A stretch of 64,000 nt of DNA from Halomonas sp. KAO (GTDB taxonomy: Bacteria; Pseudomonadota; Gammaproteobacteria; Pseudomonadales; Halomonadaceae), in the NCBI RefSeq assembly GCF_015595025.1, contig NZ_JADNRL010000019.1, positions 679,521 through 743,520 on the forward strand. Direction: 5' to 3'. Below are positions 30,445 to 41,074 of this stretch, piece by piece. The notes under the pieces are model-generated. The model was given only the letters and a program-made list of their open reading frames with translations. It made no database searches and was not told the origin of the DNA. The position numbers and the translations under genes were made by a program. How positions within the stretch are numbered: the stretch's first letter is position 1; the number at the start of each line of letters is the position of its first letter.

Positions 30445-31796
30445 CAGCTCCCCCCCTCAAGCACCGAATGGACAATGCCGGCCTCGAAGTCCGCCCGGAA
30501 GTGGCGGATCGCCGACTCCAGCGGCATCGCCGCCCCCGGGGCGTGGGCACAGAAGGTTTGCCCCGGCCCCAGATCCGTGGCGTGCTGCTCGAGGAGCTCG
30601 ATGTCCCCCGGCTCGCCCTCGCCGCGCTCAAGGGCCTGAAGCAGCTTGACGACCCAGGACAGGCCGTCGCGGCAGGGGGTGCACCAGCCGCAGGACTCCC
30701 GGGCGAAGAACTGTTCGAGATTGCGCAGCAGCGCCACGATGCTCTGACGCTCGCTGACCACCGTCAGCAGGCCGGTGCCCAGACGGCTGCCGTGGTCGCC
30801 GACGGTATCGAAGTCCAGGGGCAGCTCGAGGTGTTCCGGGAGCAGGAAGCCGGTGCTGCCGCCGCCGGGTAGCCAGGTCTTTAGGGTATGGCCCTCACGC
30901 ATGCCCCCGGCGCGCTCGAGGATCTCCCGGCCGCGGGTGCCGATGGGCAACTCCCAGAGCCCGGGGCGCTCGACCAGACCGGAGACACCGTAAAGCTTGG
31001 TGCCGCCATCCTCGCTCAGGCCGTCGGACAAGCCCTGGTACCACTCCGCGCCGTGCTGCATGACACCCGGGGCGTTGCACAGGGTCTCGACGTTGTTGAC
31101 CACCGTGGGCTTGCCCCAGGCGCCGGACTGGCCGGGAAACGGCGGCTTGGTCCGGGGATTGGCGCGCTTGCCCTCCAGGGAGTTGATCAGGGCGGTTTCC
31201 TCGCCGCAGATGTAGCGTCCGGCACCGGTATGCAGGGCGATATCGAAGTCGAAGCCACTGCCGTTGACGCTTTCACCCAGCCAGCCGGCCTCCCGCGCCT
31301 CCTCCAGGGCCAGGGCCAGAGAGCGCGCCGCCTCGACGTACTCGCCGCGCAGGAAGATGTAGCCGTACCGGGAACGATTGGCGTAGCCGGCGATGATCAT
31401 GCCCTCGATCAGCAGATGCGGCTGCTGCTCCAACAGCAGGCGATCCTTGAAGGTGCCCGGCTCCATCTCATCGGCGTTGCAGAGCAGATAGCCGCGAGGC
31501 AGCTGATCGCCCACCAGGGTCAGGCTCCACTTGACGCCGGCGGAGAAGCCGCCGCCTCCGCGACCGCGCACGTTGGCCCGCTTCATGGTATCGATCACCT
31601 CGTCGGGCGTGCAGCGCTCGAGGGTGTATGCCGCGCCCCGATAGCCCTCCTTCTCGCGGTACTCCTCGAAACCGACCCGCGCACCATCCTCGCGCAGCCG
31701 CCAGGTCAGCGGATGGGTATCGGCGCGGCGCTCCTCGGCACCCTGGCGCAGCTGGCAGCGATAGCGCAGCCGGGAATCCCTGGGTATCGCGTTCAT
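30444..31796 (-). CDS. nuoF: NADH-quinone oxidoreductase subunit F
   Basis: NADH-binding flavoprotein subunit of complex I. The 450-residue protein contains the glycine-rich NADH/FMN site [14 protein letters not shown], the [17 protein letters not shown] segment, [17 protein letters not shown], and the N3 4Fe-4S cysteines in [12 protein letters not shown] plus a later Cys near FCAHAPG. The chosen ATG ends at 31796 and overlaps the nuoE stop (ATGA); an upstream extension of the frame is an nuoE shadow. Confidence 0.96.
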   Translation of the reverse strand: MNAIPRDSRLRYRCQLRQGAEERRADTHPLTWRLREDGARVGFEEYREKEGYRGAAYTLERCTPDEVIDTMKRANVRGRGGGGFSAGVKWSLTLVGDQLPRGYLLCNADEMEPGTFKDRLLLEQQPHLLIEGMIIAGYANRSRYGYIFLRGEYVEAARSLALALEEAREAGWLGESVNGSGFDFDIALHTGAGRYICGEETALINSLEGKRANPRTKPPFPGQSGAWGKPTVVNNVETLCNAPGVMQHGAEWYQGLSDGLSEDGGTKLYGVSGLVERPGLWELPIGTRGREILERAGGMREGHTLKTWLPGGGSTGFLLPEHLELPLDFDTVGDHGSRLGTGLLTVVSERQSIVALLRNLEQFFARESCGWCTPCRDGLSWVVKLLQALERGEGEPGDIELLEQHATDLGPGQTFCAHAPGAAMPLESAIRHFRADFEAGIVHSVLEGGS

Positions 31797-32332
31797 GGAT
31801 AGGCCTCCAGGAGTTCCTCCAGAACGTCCGCCGCGATGGGACCGAAGGTGTCCTCGTCGATCACCATCGCCGGCCCGCGGTCGCAGGCGCCCAGGCAGCA
31901 TACCGGCAGCAGGGTGAAGCGCCCGTCCGCGGTGGTCTGACCGAAGTGGATACCGAGACGCCGGCTCAGGGCGGCGCTGAGCGCCTCGAAGCCGGTCAAA
32001 AAGCAGGCGCTGCTGTCGCAGACCAGGATCACATGGCGTCCCACCGGCTGACGAAAGATCAGGCTGTAGAAGGTCGCCACGCCTTCGACCTCTCCCGCAC
32101 CGACCCCCAGCGTCTCAGCGATGGCAACGATGGCGCCGTCCGGCACCCAGCCATGGCGGCGCTGCACGATCTTCAGCGCCTCGATGCAGGCCGCCCGGGG
32201 CTGCTCGTAGCGCCCGCGCTCCTCGAGGATGGCGCGCCGATCCTCCTCATGGAGCTGGAAGCCATCGGTAGCGATGGTATCGACGGTGTCGACGGTGTCG
32301 GCGGCGGAGGAAGAAGGTATCTGCGACATCAT
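31793..32332 (-). CDS. nuoE: NADH-quinone oxidoreductase subunit E
   Basis: Small subunit with the off-path 2Fe-2S cluster N1a beside the flavin. The 179-residue protein has the thioredoxin-like fold and the four cluster cysteines in [10 protein letters not shown] and [10 protein letters not shown]. The [15 protein letters not shown] segment is typical. The first ~20 residues are a low-complexity Ser/Asp/Thr-Val stretch whose DNA contains a nine-base repeat (about 32276-32297), so the N-terminus may vary between strains. It ends in a four-base overlap with nuoF and begins two bases after the nuoCD stop. Confidence 0.95.
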   Translation of the reverse strand: MMSQIPSSSAADTVDTVDTIATDGFQLHEEDRRAILEERGRYEQPRAACIEALKIVQRRHGWVPDGAIVAIAETLGVGAGEVEGVATFYSLIFRQPVGRHVILVCDSSACFLTGFEALSAALSRRLGIHFGQTTADGRFTLLPVCCLGACDRGPAMVIDEDTFGPIAADVLEELLEAYP

Positions 32333-32334
32333 GA

Positions 32335-34122
32335 TCAGCGGTCCACGTCGGCCATGACGAAATCGATACTGCCCAGATGCGCGATCAGGTCCGGCACGAA
32401 GCCGCCACGCATCAGCTCGGGCATCTGCTGCAGGTGCGGGAAACTCGGCGTGCGGATACGCGTGCGGTAGCTCATGGTGCCGCCGTCACTGGTCAGATAG
32501 TAGCCGTTGATACCCTTGGTCGCCTCGACCATCGAGAGCGACTCGTTGGCCGGCAGCACCGGCCCCCAGGAGACCTGCAGGAAGTGGGTGATCAGCGTCT
32601 CGATATGCTGCAGCATGCGTTCGCGTGGCGGCGGCGTGGTCAGGGGATGATCCGCCTTGTAGTCTCCCGCCGGCATATGGTCGATGCACTGCTGGATGAT
32701 CCGCACGCTCTGGCGCATCTCCTCGATGCGCAGCTGGCCACGATCGAAGGCGTCGCCGTTGTGGCCCAGGGGCACCTCGAAGTCGAAGTTCTCGTAGCCC
32801 GAGTAGGGGCGCTTCTTGCGCAGATCGAAGTCGCAGCCGGTGGCACGCAGATTGGGGCCGGTGACGCCCCAGGCCAGGGCATTGGCGGTATCGAAGGCGG
32901 CAACATGCTTGGTGCGATCGCGCACCAGGGAGTTTTCCATCATCACCCGCTCGTACTCCCTGAGACGGGCGGGCATCCAGTCGACGAATTCCTGCATCAG
33001 CCGGTCCCAGCCCTTGGGCAGGTCCTGCATCAGGCCGCCGATACGAAACCACGCCGGATGCATGCGAAAGCCGGTGATCGCCTCGATCACCTCGTAGCCC
33101 TTCTGGCGATCCGTGAAGGTATAGAAGACCGGCGACATGGCGCCGAGGTCCTGAAGATAGGTACCCAGGAACAGCAGATGGCTGGTGATGCGAAACAGCT
33201 CCGCCATCATCACCCGCACGGTCCGGGCGCGCTCGGTCACCTCGATCCCCGCGAGCCTCTCCACCGCCAGCACGTAGGGCAGGTTGTTCATCACCCCGCC
33301 CACGTAGTCGATACGGTCGGTATAAGGGATGAAGCTGTGCCAGGACTGGCGTTCCCCCATCTTCTCCGCGCCGCGATGGTGATAGCCGATATCCGGCACG
33401 CAGTCGATGATCTCCTCGCCGTCGAGCTGCAGCACGATGCGAAAGGCGCCGTGAGCGGAGGGGTGATTGGGCCCCAGGTTGAGGAACATGAACTCCGTGT
33501 TCTCGTTTTGGCGCCGCATCCCCCAGGCCTCGGGATCGAACTTGAGCGCCTGCTGCTCCTGGTCCTGCCCCTCCACGGTCAGGGTGTAGGGGTCGAACTC
33601 GGTGGCCCGGGCGTGATGATCCTTGCGCAGCGGGTGGCCGTTCCAGGTCGGCGGCATCAGGATGCGGTAAAGGTTGGGATGGCCCTCGAAGCGGATGCCG
33701 AACATGTCCCAGACTTCCCGCTCATACCAGTTGGCGTTGCGGTAGAGGCCCGCCGCGCTGGGCAGACGCAGGTCGTCCATGTCCAGGGCGACCTTGAGCA
33801 TGATGTCGCGATTCCCCGAAACCGACAGCAGCTGGTAGAAGACGGTGAAGTCCGCCGCCGGCGGTGCCGCCCGATGCTCTCGCAGGCGCTCGTCGGTGGC
33901 AGAGAGATCGAAGAGCATCTCGAAAGACTCCGGTGCAGCGCGCAGCGTCTCCAACACCTCGAGCAGCGCCTCCCGTGCCACCCAGAGCACCGGCATGCCG
34001 GTCAGGGTGGCCTGCTCGTGGAGCAGCTGCGCGCCGAAGCGCTCGCTCAGCCTCTCGACCAGCGAGCCGGCTCGGCCATCGAGAGCGGATGTTGCACGGG
34101 TGTCGGTGTGGTCGACGTTCAT
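32335..34122 (-). CDS. nuoCD: fused NADH-quinone oxidoreductase subunit C/D
   Basis: Single 595-residue polypeptide joining the 30-kDa NuoC domain (about residues 1-190, with [25 protein letters not shown]) to the 49-kDa NuoD domain (about 205-595, with [13 protein letters not shown], the quinone-site His and [10 protein letters not shown], and the C-terminal DFVMADVDR). The fusion is normal for enterobacteria and many other gammaproteobacteria. NuoD lines the quinone cavity with NuoB. The gene lies 94 bases after nuoB, the longest gap in the operon's proximal half. Confidence 0.96.
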   Translation of the reverse strand: MNVDHTDTRATSALDGRAGSLVERLSERFGAQLLHEQATLTGMPVLWVAREALLEVLETLRAAPESFEMLFDLSATDERLREHRAAPPAADFTVFYQLLSVSGNRDIMLKVALDMDDLRLPSAAGLYRNANWYEREVWDMFGIRFEGHPNLYRILMPPTWNGHPLRKDHHARATEFDPYTLTVEGQDQEQQALKFDPEAWGMRRQNENTEFMFLNLGPNHPSAHGAFRIVLQLDGEEIIDCVPDIGYHHRGAEKMGERQSWHSFIPYTDRIDYVGGVMNNLPYVLAVERLAGIEVTERARTVRVMMAELFRITSHLLFLGTYLQDLGAMSPVFYTFTDRQKGYEVIEAITGFRMHPAWFRIGGLMQDLPKGWDRLMQEFVDWMPARLREYERVMMENSLVRDRTKHVAAFDTANALAWGVTGPNLRATGCDFDLRKKRPYSGYENFDFEVPLGHNGDAFDRGQLRIEEMRQSVRIIQQCIDHMPAGDYKADHPLTTPPPRERMLQHIETLITHFLQVSWGPVLPANESLSMVEATKGINGYYLTSDGGTMSYRTRIRTPSFPHLQQMPELMRGGFVPDLIAHLGSIDFVMADVDR

Positions 34123-34216
34123 CCTGGTAGAGATCCCCTCGTCCTGAAGTCATGACGGTAAGGCATGCCGATCCATAGCCTGCCCAGGCTGTCGTGAAGC
34201 AGGTTGCAGGTGCCCC

Positions 34217-34894
34217 CTAGACGCTGTCCGGCGTGCGCAGCTGCGTCGCCTGGATGCGTCGCTCGCGGTTCCTCTCACGCTGGGACGGCATCTCGGCACG
34301 ATATACGCCCTGATCGCCGACCACCCAGGAGAGCGGCCGACGCTCCTCCTGTATCGAGTCCTGAAGCAGCTGCAGCCCCTGCAGAAAGACTTCGGGGCGC
34401 GGCGGGCAGCCCGGCACGTAGACGTCCACCGGCAGGAACTTGTCGACTCCCTGCACCACCGAGTAGATGTCGTACATGCCGCCGGAGTTGGCGCAGGAGC
34501 CCATGGAGATCACCCACTTGGGCTCGAGCATCTGGTCGTAGAGCTGCTGGATGACCGGTGCCATCTTCACGAAGCAGGTGCCGGCGATGACCATGAAGTC
34601 CGCCTGGCGCGGCGAGGCGCGGATCACCTCGGCGCCGAAGCGGGCGATATCGTGGGGTGCCGTGAAGGCGCTGGTCATCTCGACATAGCAGCAGGAGAGA
34701 CCGAAGTTGTAGGGCCACAGCGAGTGCTTGCGTCCCCAGTTGACCGTCGAGTTCAGCACCTCCTCGAGCTTGCCGGTGAAGACGCTGCGATGGACCTGCT
34801 CACGCATCGGGTCCGCGACGTGCTGGCGCTTCTCCAAGGGGTAGCGCGCCTCCTCGGCGACGGCGTCGTCGGCCCGAGTCAGGGTGTACGTCAT
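34217..34894 (-). CDS. nuoB: NADH-quinone oxidoreductase subunit B
   Basis: Peripheral subunit that holds the terminal 4Fe-4S cluster N2, the electron donor to quinone. The 225-residue protein has adjacent cysteines in LSCCYVEM, then the further ligands in GTCFVKM and [10 protein letters not shown]. The [19 protein letters not shown] helix and [11 protein letters not shown] segment are diagnostic. It begins at the ATG ending at 34894, 36 bases after nuoA. No internal anomalies. Confidence 0.96.
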   Translation of the reverse strand: MTYTLTRADDAVAEEARYPLEKRQHVADPMREQVHRSVFTGKLEEVLNSTVNWGRKHSLWPYNFGLSCCYVEMTSAFTAPHDIARFGAEVIRASPRQADFMVIAGTCFVKMAPVIQQLYDQMLEPKWVISMGSCANSGGMYDIYSVVQGVDKFLPVDVYVPGCPPRPEVFLQGLQLLQDSIQEERRPLSWVVGDQGVYRAEMPSQRERNRERRIQATQLRTPDSV

Positions 34895-34930
34895 CGATGT
34901 CTCCCCTGAAATCCAAAGAGTGGAGTCCCG

Positions 34931-35383
34931 CTAGGCGGATTCGCGTGTGGCGTCGGGCGAGTGTCGCACCCGAGCCGGATCGCTACGGTGCATGCCATCG
35001 CTGCCCCTGGGGGCCCAGCTGAGCGCGCCGACACGGCTGTCATAGACCAGCCCCGCCAGCAGGATAAGAATGAAGAGTGCCGCCCCCCAGAACCCGGCCC
35101 AGCCGACCTCGCGCACGGATACCGCCCAGGCGAACAGGAAGACCGCCTCGATGTCAAAGATCACGAACAGCATGGCAACCAGATAGAACTGGATGGAAAA
35201 GCGCTGCCGGGCGCTGCCGGCGCCGACGATGCCACTCTCGAAGGGTAGTGCCTTGCTGCGACCCCGGCTACGCCCCCCCAGCATGGCGGACATACCGATC
35301 ATGAAGGCGCACAGAACGAAGACCGCCAGGATGAAGAACCCAATGCCCCAGTATTCGGCCATCAACGCTGTCTCCTGATCCAT
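34931..35383 (-). CDS. nuoA: NADH-quinone oxidoreductase subunit A
   Basis: First gene of the complex I operon, encoding a three-helix membrane subunit. The 150-residue protein shows [38 protein letters not shown], whose core is split here as PFESGIVG and [14 protein letters not shown], both hallmark NuoA motifs. The C-terminal tail is short and charged. GAGGAAG precedes the ATG at 35383 on the minus strand; a second ATG seven codons in (MAEYWG) is possible. The 170 bases upstream should hold the operon promoter, but I see no clear -35/-10 pair. Confidence 0.95.
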   Translation of the reverse strand: MDQETALMAEYWGIGFFILAVFVLCAFMIGMSAMLGGRSRGRSKALPFESGIVGAGSARQRFSIQFYLVAMLFVIFDIEAVFLFAWAVSVREVGWAGFWGAALFILILLAGLVYDSRVGALSWAPRGSDGMHRSDPARVRHSPDATRESA

Positions 35384-35555
35384 GCACGCTTCCTCGCTAA
35401 ATCCGCTGCTTCCCTGCCTATGCCACCTTCATGCCATGTCGTCTGAACGATCCGGCACATCCACCATGTTGCCTGGCAGCATAAGTAGCAGCCTTACGTA
35501 TTCTCGCCATCAGCTTAGGAGAAGATGGGAGATTTTCCAGCGACCGTGCCCTCCC

Positions 35556-35987
35556 CTATCTGCACAGCGGGGCCAGCCAGGCCTCGGCGAGCCACAGTAC
35601 CAGCGCATAGCGCCCCGCCTTGGCCAGCCCGATCAGCAGGGTGGCCCGCCACCAGGATAGTCTGAACAGGCCCGCCAGCACGGTGAGCGGATCACCTATC
35701 ACCGGCGCCCAGGAGGCCAGCAGGCTCCATTCGCCGAAGCGCTGGTACCAGCGCTCCGCCCGCGCCAGGCTCGCCGGCGAGGCGGGAAACCAGCGACGTC
35801 CCTGGAAGTGGCGCGCGTAGCGGCCCAGGGCCACATTGACCAGGCTGCCCAGGGTATTGCCGGCGGTGGCCACCGCCCATAGCGCCAGGGCCGGCTGTTC
35901 CAGACACCACAGACGGGCCAGCCATACCTCGGAGCCACCGGGCAGCAGGGTGGCACTGGCCAGGGCCACCAGAAAGAGGCTCAGCAT
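35556..35987 (-). CDS. YqaA-family (SNARE-associated/DedA-like) membrane protein
   Basis: A 143-residue inner-membrane protein of the YqaA branch of the DedA/VTT superfamily. The E-x-G-like SEVWLA start, the AGNTLGSLVNVALGRYAR segment with its glycine-rich re-entrant loop, and GEWSLLASWAPVIGDPLTVLAG match the family. Related DedA proteins act in lipid scrambling or membrane homeostasis; the role of YqaA is not established. It starts from the ATG ending at 35987 with only a weak TAGG site. It is divergent from thiD. Confidence 0.85.
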   Translation of the reverse strand: MLSLFLVALASATLLPGGSEVWLARLWCLEQPALALWAVATAGNTLGSLVNVALGRYARHFQGRRWFPASPASLARAERWYQRFGEWSLLASWAPVIGDPLTVLAGLFRLSWWRATLLIGLAKAGRYALVLWLAEAWLAPLCR

Positions 35988-36053
35988 GGCCTACCCCACT
36001 GCCCTTGCAGTAGGCTGGCAAGTCTCCAATGACCCTGTGATGACATAACGACG

Positions 36054-36866
36054 ATGACCCTCTCAGACCGGATTCCCAATGCCCTGACCATCGCCGGCGC
36101 CGACCCCAGTGGCGGCGCCGGCATCCAGGCCGACCTCAAGACCTTCTCGGCGCTGGGCGCCTATGCTACCAGCGTCATTACCGCCCTGACCGCCCAGAAC
36201 ACGCGTGGCGTCAGCGGGGTTCACCCGGTGCCCGCCGACTTTATCGCCGCTCAGCTCGCGACCCTGCTCGACGACGTGCGCATCGATGCGGCGAAGATCG
36301 GCATGGTGGCCAGCCTCGAGGTCGCCGAGGTGATCCGCGACAGCCTGGCGCAACGCCGGCCTCGCTGGGTGGTACTCGACCCGGTGATGGTGGCCAAGAG
36401 CGGCGATATCCTGGTGGACGACGCCGGCATCCGCGCGGTGCGCGAGGTCCTGGTACCCCAGGCCGACCTGATCACTCCCAACCTGCCCGAGGCCGCGGTG
36501 CTGCTGGGCCTCCCCGCTCCGATCGACCGCACCGGCATGCTGGCCATGGCCCCCGCCCTGCGCGAGCTGGGGGCCGGCGCCACCCTGCTCAAGGGGGGGC
36601 ACCTGCGCGGCGAGGAGTGCCCCGACCTGCTGGTCACCGACGAGGCGGCCACCTGGATCGAGGGGGCCCGGGTCGATACCACCAACCTCCACGGCACCGG
36701 CTGCACGCTCTCCTCGGCGATCACCGCGCATCTGGCGCGGGGCGACACCCTCCAGGAAGCGGTGGCATCGGCCAAGCGCTGGCTGGGCGAGGCGCTGGCC
36801 GCCAGTCGACGCCTGGGGGTGGGCCACGGCCATGGACCGGTGCACCACTTCCACGCCTGGTGGTAA
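36054..36866 (+). CDS. thiD: hydroxymethylpyrimidine/phosphomethylpyrimidine kinase
   Basis: Phosphorylates HMP and HMP-phosphate to HMP-diphosphate in thiamine synthesis. The 270-residue ribokinase-fold protein has TIAGADPSGGAGIQADLKTF at the N-terminus, GMVAS, DPVMVAKSG and the ATP/anion-hole motif GTGCTLSSAITAHLA with the catalytic Cys/Asp-type loop of ThiD. There is no recognisable ribosome-binding site before the ATG at 36054. No other thiamine genes are nearby and I saw no TPP riboswitch upstream. The short tail GHGHGPVHHFH is His-rich, as in several ThiD proteins. Confidence 0.94.
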   Translation: MTLSDRIPNALTIAGADPSGGAGIQADLKTFSALGAYATSVITALTAQNTRGVSGVHPVPADFIAAQLATLLDDVRIDAAKIGMVASLEVAEVIRDSLAQRRPRWVVLDPVMVAKSGDILVDDAGIRAVREVLVPQADLITPNLPEAAVLLGLPAPIDRTGMLAMAPALRELGAGATLLKGGHLRGEECPDLLVTDEAATWIEGARVDTTNLHGTGCTLSSAITAHLARGDTLQEAVASAKRWLGEALAASRRLGVGHGHGPVHHFHAWW

Positions 36867-36967
36867 CCCCCTTCGGTGCCTCGGCCTTGCCGCACGCCTT
36901 GCAGCAATGGCCGAGGCCTCCCATGCTAAAGATCTACACCGCCGTGGCGCCACGCCCAGGAGCCGTC

Positions 36968-37813
36968 ATGAACTCGACCCTGCTGTTCGCCTGCGACCTC
37001 TCGGCCGAGAACCGTGCCGCCTTCGCCAGGGCCATTCGCCTGGCCACCGAGCAGGGTTCACGCCTCGATGTCCTCCACGTGCTCGACCCCTACCTGCCTC
37101 GCCGCGTGCTTCACGACCTGGAGGAGGCCGTGGTAGCCGACATGCAGGCCACCCTCACCGATATCCGCGAGGAGTATGCCCTTCCGGAGCCGCGGGTGCT
37201 GCTGCAGACGGTCACCGGCACCCCCTTCGCCGAGATCATCCGCGAAGCCCACGAGCGCGAGGTGGACATGATCGTGCTGGGTGCCCACCGCAAGCGCGGC
37301 CAGCCCGACCTTGTTGCCGGAACCACCCTGGCCCGGGTGCTGCGCAGCGCCCCCTGCCCGGTGCTCTCGGTGAGCCACACCGCCAACCAGGACTGGCAAG
37401 AGGTCCTGCTGCCCATGGACTTCTCGCTCACCTCCCGGCACACCCTGCGCGAGACCCTGCGGCGCTTCCCCGAATCGCGCCTGACCCTGCTCCACGCCTG
37501 GGACATTCCCGGCGAGCGTGAGCTGGGTTCGCGCAGCGACTTCGCCCGCTGGCGCGACCGCGAGGTGGCACGCCTGAAGGCCCAGCTGGAGTCCGAGGTC
37601 GAGCGCCTAATGGCCGAGCTCGACGACGTGCCCGAGGTGGCGCTGGTGCTGGAGCAGGGGGCCCCTCTGGAGGTGCTGATGAACCGGCTGCGTCACCAGC
37701 CGCCGGATCTGCTGGCGCTGGGTAGCCGGGGCCAGCTCGGCCGCCAGAGCCTGATCACCGAGTCGCTGCTGGCCGAGCCCCACTGCGACATCATGCTGTG
37801 TCGTGCCTGGTAG
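36968..37813 (+). CDS. tandem-domain universal stress protein
   Basis: A 281-residue cytosolic protein with two Usp (UspA-fold) domains, about residues 1-140 and 145-281. The first keeps the GAHRKRG...GTTLARVLRSAPCPVLSV nucleotide-loop pattern; the second ends LALGSRGQLGRQSLITESLLAEPHCDIMLCRAW, less canonical. The double-domain plan is that of UspE. I start at the ATG at 36968 because AGGAG lies six bases upstream; an ATG at 36924 would add 15 non-conserved residues. It lies about 100 bases after thiD and is followed by dtd. Confidence 0.88.
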   Translation: MNSTLLFACDLSAENRAAFARAIRLATEQGSRLDVLHVLDPYLPRRVLHDLEEAVVADMQATLTDIREEYALPEPRVLLQTVTGTPFAEIIREAHEREVDMIVLGAHRKRGQPDLVAGTTLARVLRSAPCPVLSVSHTANQDWQEVLLPMDFSLTSRHTLRETLRRFPESRLTLLHAWDIPGERELGSRSDFARWRDREVARLKAQLESEVERLMAELDDVPEVALVLEQGAPLEVLMNRLRHQPPDLLALGSRGQLGRQSLITESLLAEPHCDIMLCRAW

Positions 37814-37873
37814 CGGAGGGCTCGACCGGCATGTGATACCCTGCGCGGCGTTCGTGATTGCAGGGAGACAGGG

Positions 37874-38311
37874 ATGAAGGCGTTGATTCAGCGCGTGACC
37901 CGCGCCAGTGTCGAGGTGGAGGGAAGCGTGGTCGGGGCCATCGACCACGGCCTGCTGGCCCTGGTCGGCGTGGAGAAGGGAGACGACGAGGCCGCCGTGG
38001 AGCGGCTGCTGCACAAGCTGCTGCACTATCGGGTTTTCAGCGATGCCGAGGGCAAGATGAATCTCAATCTGCAGCAGGTGGACGGCGGCCTGCTGCTGGT
38101 TTCCCAGTTCACCCTGGCCGCCGACACCCGCAAGGGGCTGCGTCCCAGCTTCTCCAGCGCGGCCCCGCCCGCCGATGGCGACCGCCTCTTCCATCGACTG
38201 CTGGAACGCGCCGAAGCCGCCTGGCCGAAGGTCGCCAGCGGCGAGTTCGCCGCCAATATGCAGGTCGCGCTGGTCAATGACGGCCCGGTGACCTTTCTGC
38301 TCGAAAGCTGA
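37874..38311 (+). CDS. dtd: D-aminoacyl-tRNA deacylase
   Basis: Removes D-amino acids mischarged onto tRNA, and glycine from tRNA-Ala. The 145-residue protein has the canonical [15 protein letters not shown] start, the [12 protein letters not shown] motif and the Gly-cisPro motif in NDGPVTF that excludes L-aminoacyl substrates. GGGAGACAGGG precedes the ATG. The C-terminus is at the usual position. The 223 bases after it, up to the ABC-F gene, contain no gene or clear terminator. Confidence 0.96.
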   Translation: MKALIQRVTRASVEVEGSVVGAIDHGLLALVGVEKGDDEAAVERLLHKLLHYRVFSDAEGKMNLNLQQVDGGLLLVSQFTLAADTRKGLRPSFSSAAPPADGDRLFHRLLERAEAAWPKVASGEFAANMQVALVNDGPVTFLLES

Positions 38312-38534
38312 GCCTGCTGCAAGCCTGTTCACACCGTGCAAGCACGAGTCGCGCCCCCCGGTTTGAAACCCTGCCGCTGCGCTCGCGACCTGTCCGTCGG
38401 GTCACAACATAACCCCTCACGGGTGACCCTCGCTCTCCATCCCTGGCGATCGCCGGACGTCGCTTCGCTTGCGCCAGCAACCCGGGGTATATGTCGCTTT
38501 TCGTGCTTGCCCGGCTCTCCCAGACACAGACACC

Positions 38535-40487
38535 TCAGCCACCGAGTTCAGCCTCCATGGTTTCCAGTGCCTCCTCGGCGGCGAGCCACTCCGCCTCCAG
38601 ATCCTCGAGGCGGGACTTGAGCTCACCCTGGCGGGCCAGGGTCGCGGTAAGCTCCTCCTTGCGGGCGGGGTCGGTATAGAGCTCGGCATCCCCGAGCCCC
38701 TCCTCCACCCCGGCAAGCTCCGCCTGGACCTTCTCCATGGCCTGCTCGGCGCGATCACGCTGTTTCTTCAGCGGGCGCAGCTTCTCGCGCAGCTCGGCGG
38801 CGGCGCGACGCGACGCCTTGCGATCCTCCTTCGACGCGCCCCCGTCGAGCTGGCGCTCCTCCCTCTCTCCGCGGGCCTCGCGGCGCTCGCCCTCCAGGCG
38901 GGCCTTGAGCCATAGCCGATAGTCCTCCAGATCACCGTCGAAGGGCTCCACCCGGTGATCGGCCACCCGCCAGAACTCATCCACGCTGGCACGCAACAGG
39001 TGCCGGTCGTGAGAGACGATGATCACCGTGCCCTCGAAACCCGCCAGCGCCTCGGTCAACGCCTCGCGCATCTCGAGGTCCAGGTGGTTGGTGGGCTCAT
39101 CGAGCAGCAGCAGATTGGGTTTCTGCCAGGCCACCAGGGCCAGCGCCAGGCGCGCCTTCTCACCCCCCGAGAAGCGCCCCACCTCACCGAAGACATCGTC
39201 ACCCGGGAAGCCGAAGCCACCCAGAAAGTTGCGGATCTCCTGATCGCTGGCGGTAGGTGAGAGGCGCTGCACATGCATGAAGGGGGTGGAGGCGAGATCC
39301 AGCCCCTCCAGCTGATGCTGGGCGAAATAGCCGACCTTGAGATGCTCCCCGGCGATGCGCTTGCCGGCGAGCAGCGCAAGCTCACCGGTAAGCGTCTTGA
39401 TCAGGGTCGACTTGCCGGCGCCATTGGGGCCCAGCAGGCCGATGCGCTGTCCGGGCAGCAGCGTCAGCCTGACGTTGTCGAGCTGGACCTTTTCCGTGCC
39501 CGGCGCCTCGCCCTTGGGGCGATAGCCCAGTCGTGCCTCGTCCAGCACCAGCAGTGGGTGGGAGGTCTTGTCCGCGGCGGGCAGGCTGAAATGGAAGGGA
39601 GAGTCGGCATGCGCCACGGCGATGTCGCCCATGCGCTCGAGCATCTTCAGACGGCTCTGGGCCGCGCGGGCCTTGGTGGCCTTGGCGCGGAAACGAGCCA
39701 CGAAGCGCTCGATCTCCTCGCGGCGCGCCTGCTGCTTGGCGGCCTCGGCCTGCTGCAGCGCCAGCTTCTCGGCCCGGGTGCGCTCGAAGGTGGTGTAGTT
39801 GCCGCGGTAGAGCACCAGGGAACGGCGATCGAAGTGCACGATGCTGTCGCACACCGCATCCAGGAAATCGCGGTCGTGAGAGATCAGCAGCAGGGTGCCG
39901 GGATAGCGTGTCAGCCACTGCTCGAGCCACAGCAGGGCATCCAGGTCGAGATGGTTGGTGGGCTCGTCGAGCAGCAGCAGATCGGAGGGCATGAACAGGG
40001 TGCGCGCCAGGTTGACGCGCATCCGCCAGCCCCCCGAGAAGGATGATAGAGGGCGCTCCAGATCCTGCTGGGCGAAGCCGAGGCCTACCAGCAGCTGGGC
40101 GGCCCTGGCCGGGGCGCTGTAGCCGTCCAGCGCCTCGATGACGCCGTGCAGCTCCGCCTCACGATGGACGTCGCCGGCCTCCCTGGCCTCTGCCAGGGCC
40201 GCCTCGGCCCGACGCAGCTCGGTATGACCATCGAGAACATGATCGAGCAGCGAGCGCGACAGCGCCTCCACCTCCTGGGCCATATGCGCGATGCGCTGCC
40301 CGCCGCTCATCTCGATCTCACCGCGGTCCGGCGTCAGTTCACCGAGCAGCAGCTTGAACAGGCTCGACTTGCCGGCCCCGTTGGCGCCGACGATGCCCGC
40401 CTTGTGACCGGCATGCAGGGTCAGGTCGGCGCCCTCGAGCAGGGCCTGGGTGCCGCGTTGCAGGGAAACTTGGCGCAGTGCGATCAT
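38535..40487 (-). CDS. yheS: ABC-F ribosome-associated ATPase (YheS-like)
   Basis: Soluble ABC-F protein with two ATPase domains and no membrane part; members act on the ribosome, and YheS has been linked to relief of translation arrest. The 650-residue protein has Walker A motifs GANGAGKSS and GPNGAGKST, signatures FSGGWRMR and FSGGEKAR, and LLLDEPTNHLD twice, with an inter-domain linker rich in Arg/Lys (AKATKARAAQSRLK). The C-terminal ~120 residues form a charged coiled coil. The start is the ATG ending at 40487; the frame stays open upstream without family residues. It is divergent from the TIGR02444 gene with only 50 bases between the starts. Confidence 0.92.
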   Translation of the reverse strand: MIALRQVSLQRGTQALLEGADLTLHAGHKAGIVGANGAGKSSLFKLLLGELTPDRGEIEMSGGQRIAHMAQEVEALSRSLLDHVLDGHTELRRAEAALAEAREAGDVHREAELHGVIEALDGYSAPARAAQLLVGLGFAQQDLERPLSSFSGGWRMRVNLARTLFMPSDLLLLDEPTNHLDLDALLWLEQWLTRYPGTLLLISHDRDFLDAVCDSIVHFDRRSLVLYRGNYTTFERTRAEKLALQQAEAAKQQARREEIERFVARFRAKATKARAAQSRLKMLERMGDIAVAHADSPFHFSLPAADKTSHPLLVLDEARLGYRPKGEAPGTEKVQLDNVRLTLLPGQRIGLLGPNGAGKSTLIKTLTGELALLAGKRIAGEHLKVGYFAQHQLEGLDLASTPFMHVQRLSPTASDQEIRNFLGGFGFPGDDVFGEVGRFSGGEKARLALALVAWQKPNLLLLDEPTNHLDLEMREALTEALAGFEGTVIIVSHDRHLLRASVDEFWRVADHRVEPFDGDLEDYRLWLKARLEGERREARGEREERQLDGGASKEDRKASRRAAAELREKLRPLKKQRDRAEQAMEKVQAELAGVEEGLGDAELYTDPARKEELTATLARQGELKSRLEDLEAEWLAAEEALETMEAELGG

Positions 40488-40537
40488 GCGGGCTCCACAA
40501 GAGTGTGGCCGCCGCTCGAGGCGGCGGCGAAAGGACA

Positions 40538-41074
40538 ATGATCGACGATTCTACCGAAATGCTGACCATCCTGCGGGCTCGACTCGCCGAAGAGCCGCTG
40601 TGGCCCTTTGCCCTGACGCTTTACGCCCGGGAAGGGGTCGAGGCTGCCTGCCTGCAGCTGCAGGACGACGCCGGGGTCGATGTCTGTGAACTGCTGTGGC
40701 GCTGCTGGCTGCTGCGGCATGGCGCCGTGCCGCAGCCAGACTGCGAATCGGCGCTTGTCGAGATACACCGCTGGCAACGCGATGTCACCCTGCCGCTGCG
40801 GCGCCTGCGCCGCGAGCTCAAGGTCGCCGCCGGATCACTCGAGGGCGTGGCCAGGCTACGTGATACCCTCAAGCAGGCGGAACTTCAGGCCGAACGAGAG
40901 ACGCTCGCGCGGCTGGAAGCACTGGCCATGACCCACCCACTGGGGACGCTTTCCCCCGCCGATCAGCCGGCGGAAAAAACCCTGCAAGACGCCCTGCAAC
41001 TACAGAAAAAAGCCCACCTTTCAACGCTAAATCGCCTGGTGACGCGCCTTGACCCTCCCCGGAGCCCACGCTAG
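40538..41074 (+). CDS. TIGR02444/DUF2390 family protein
   Basis: A 178-residue cytosolic protein of a proteobacterial family without known function. The LWPFALTLYAREGVEAACLQLQDD opening and VCELLWRCWLLRHG segment are characteristic, followed by the LPLRRLRRELK stretch and a helical, Leu/Ala/Glu-rich C-terminal half. AAAGGAC precedes the ATG. In many genomes it sits divergently beside yheS, as here. The end of the gene overlaps a possible -35 box for teaA. Confidence 0.8.
   Translation: MIDDSTEMLTILRARLAEEPLWPFALTLYAREGVEAACLQLQDDAGVDVCELLWRCWLLRHGAVPQPDCESALVEIHRWQRDVTLPLRRLRRELKVAAGSLEGVARLRDTLKQAELQAERETLARLEALAMTHPLGTLSPADQPAEKTLQDALQLQKKAHLSTLNRLVTRLDPPRSPR

Noticed and set aside
27682-30639. 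Very long open frame antisense to nuoG (and similar ones opposite nuoCD and nuoM)
   Set aside because: Such frames arise from strong G/C bias at third codon positions. The products lack domains, are rich in Arg/Gly/Gln/His, and the opposite strand encodes clear complex I subunits.
38312-38534. Spacer between dtd and the ABC-F gene examined for a small gene or RNA
   Set aside because: No promoter-terminator pair, no credible ribosome-binding site and no recognisable peptide.
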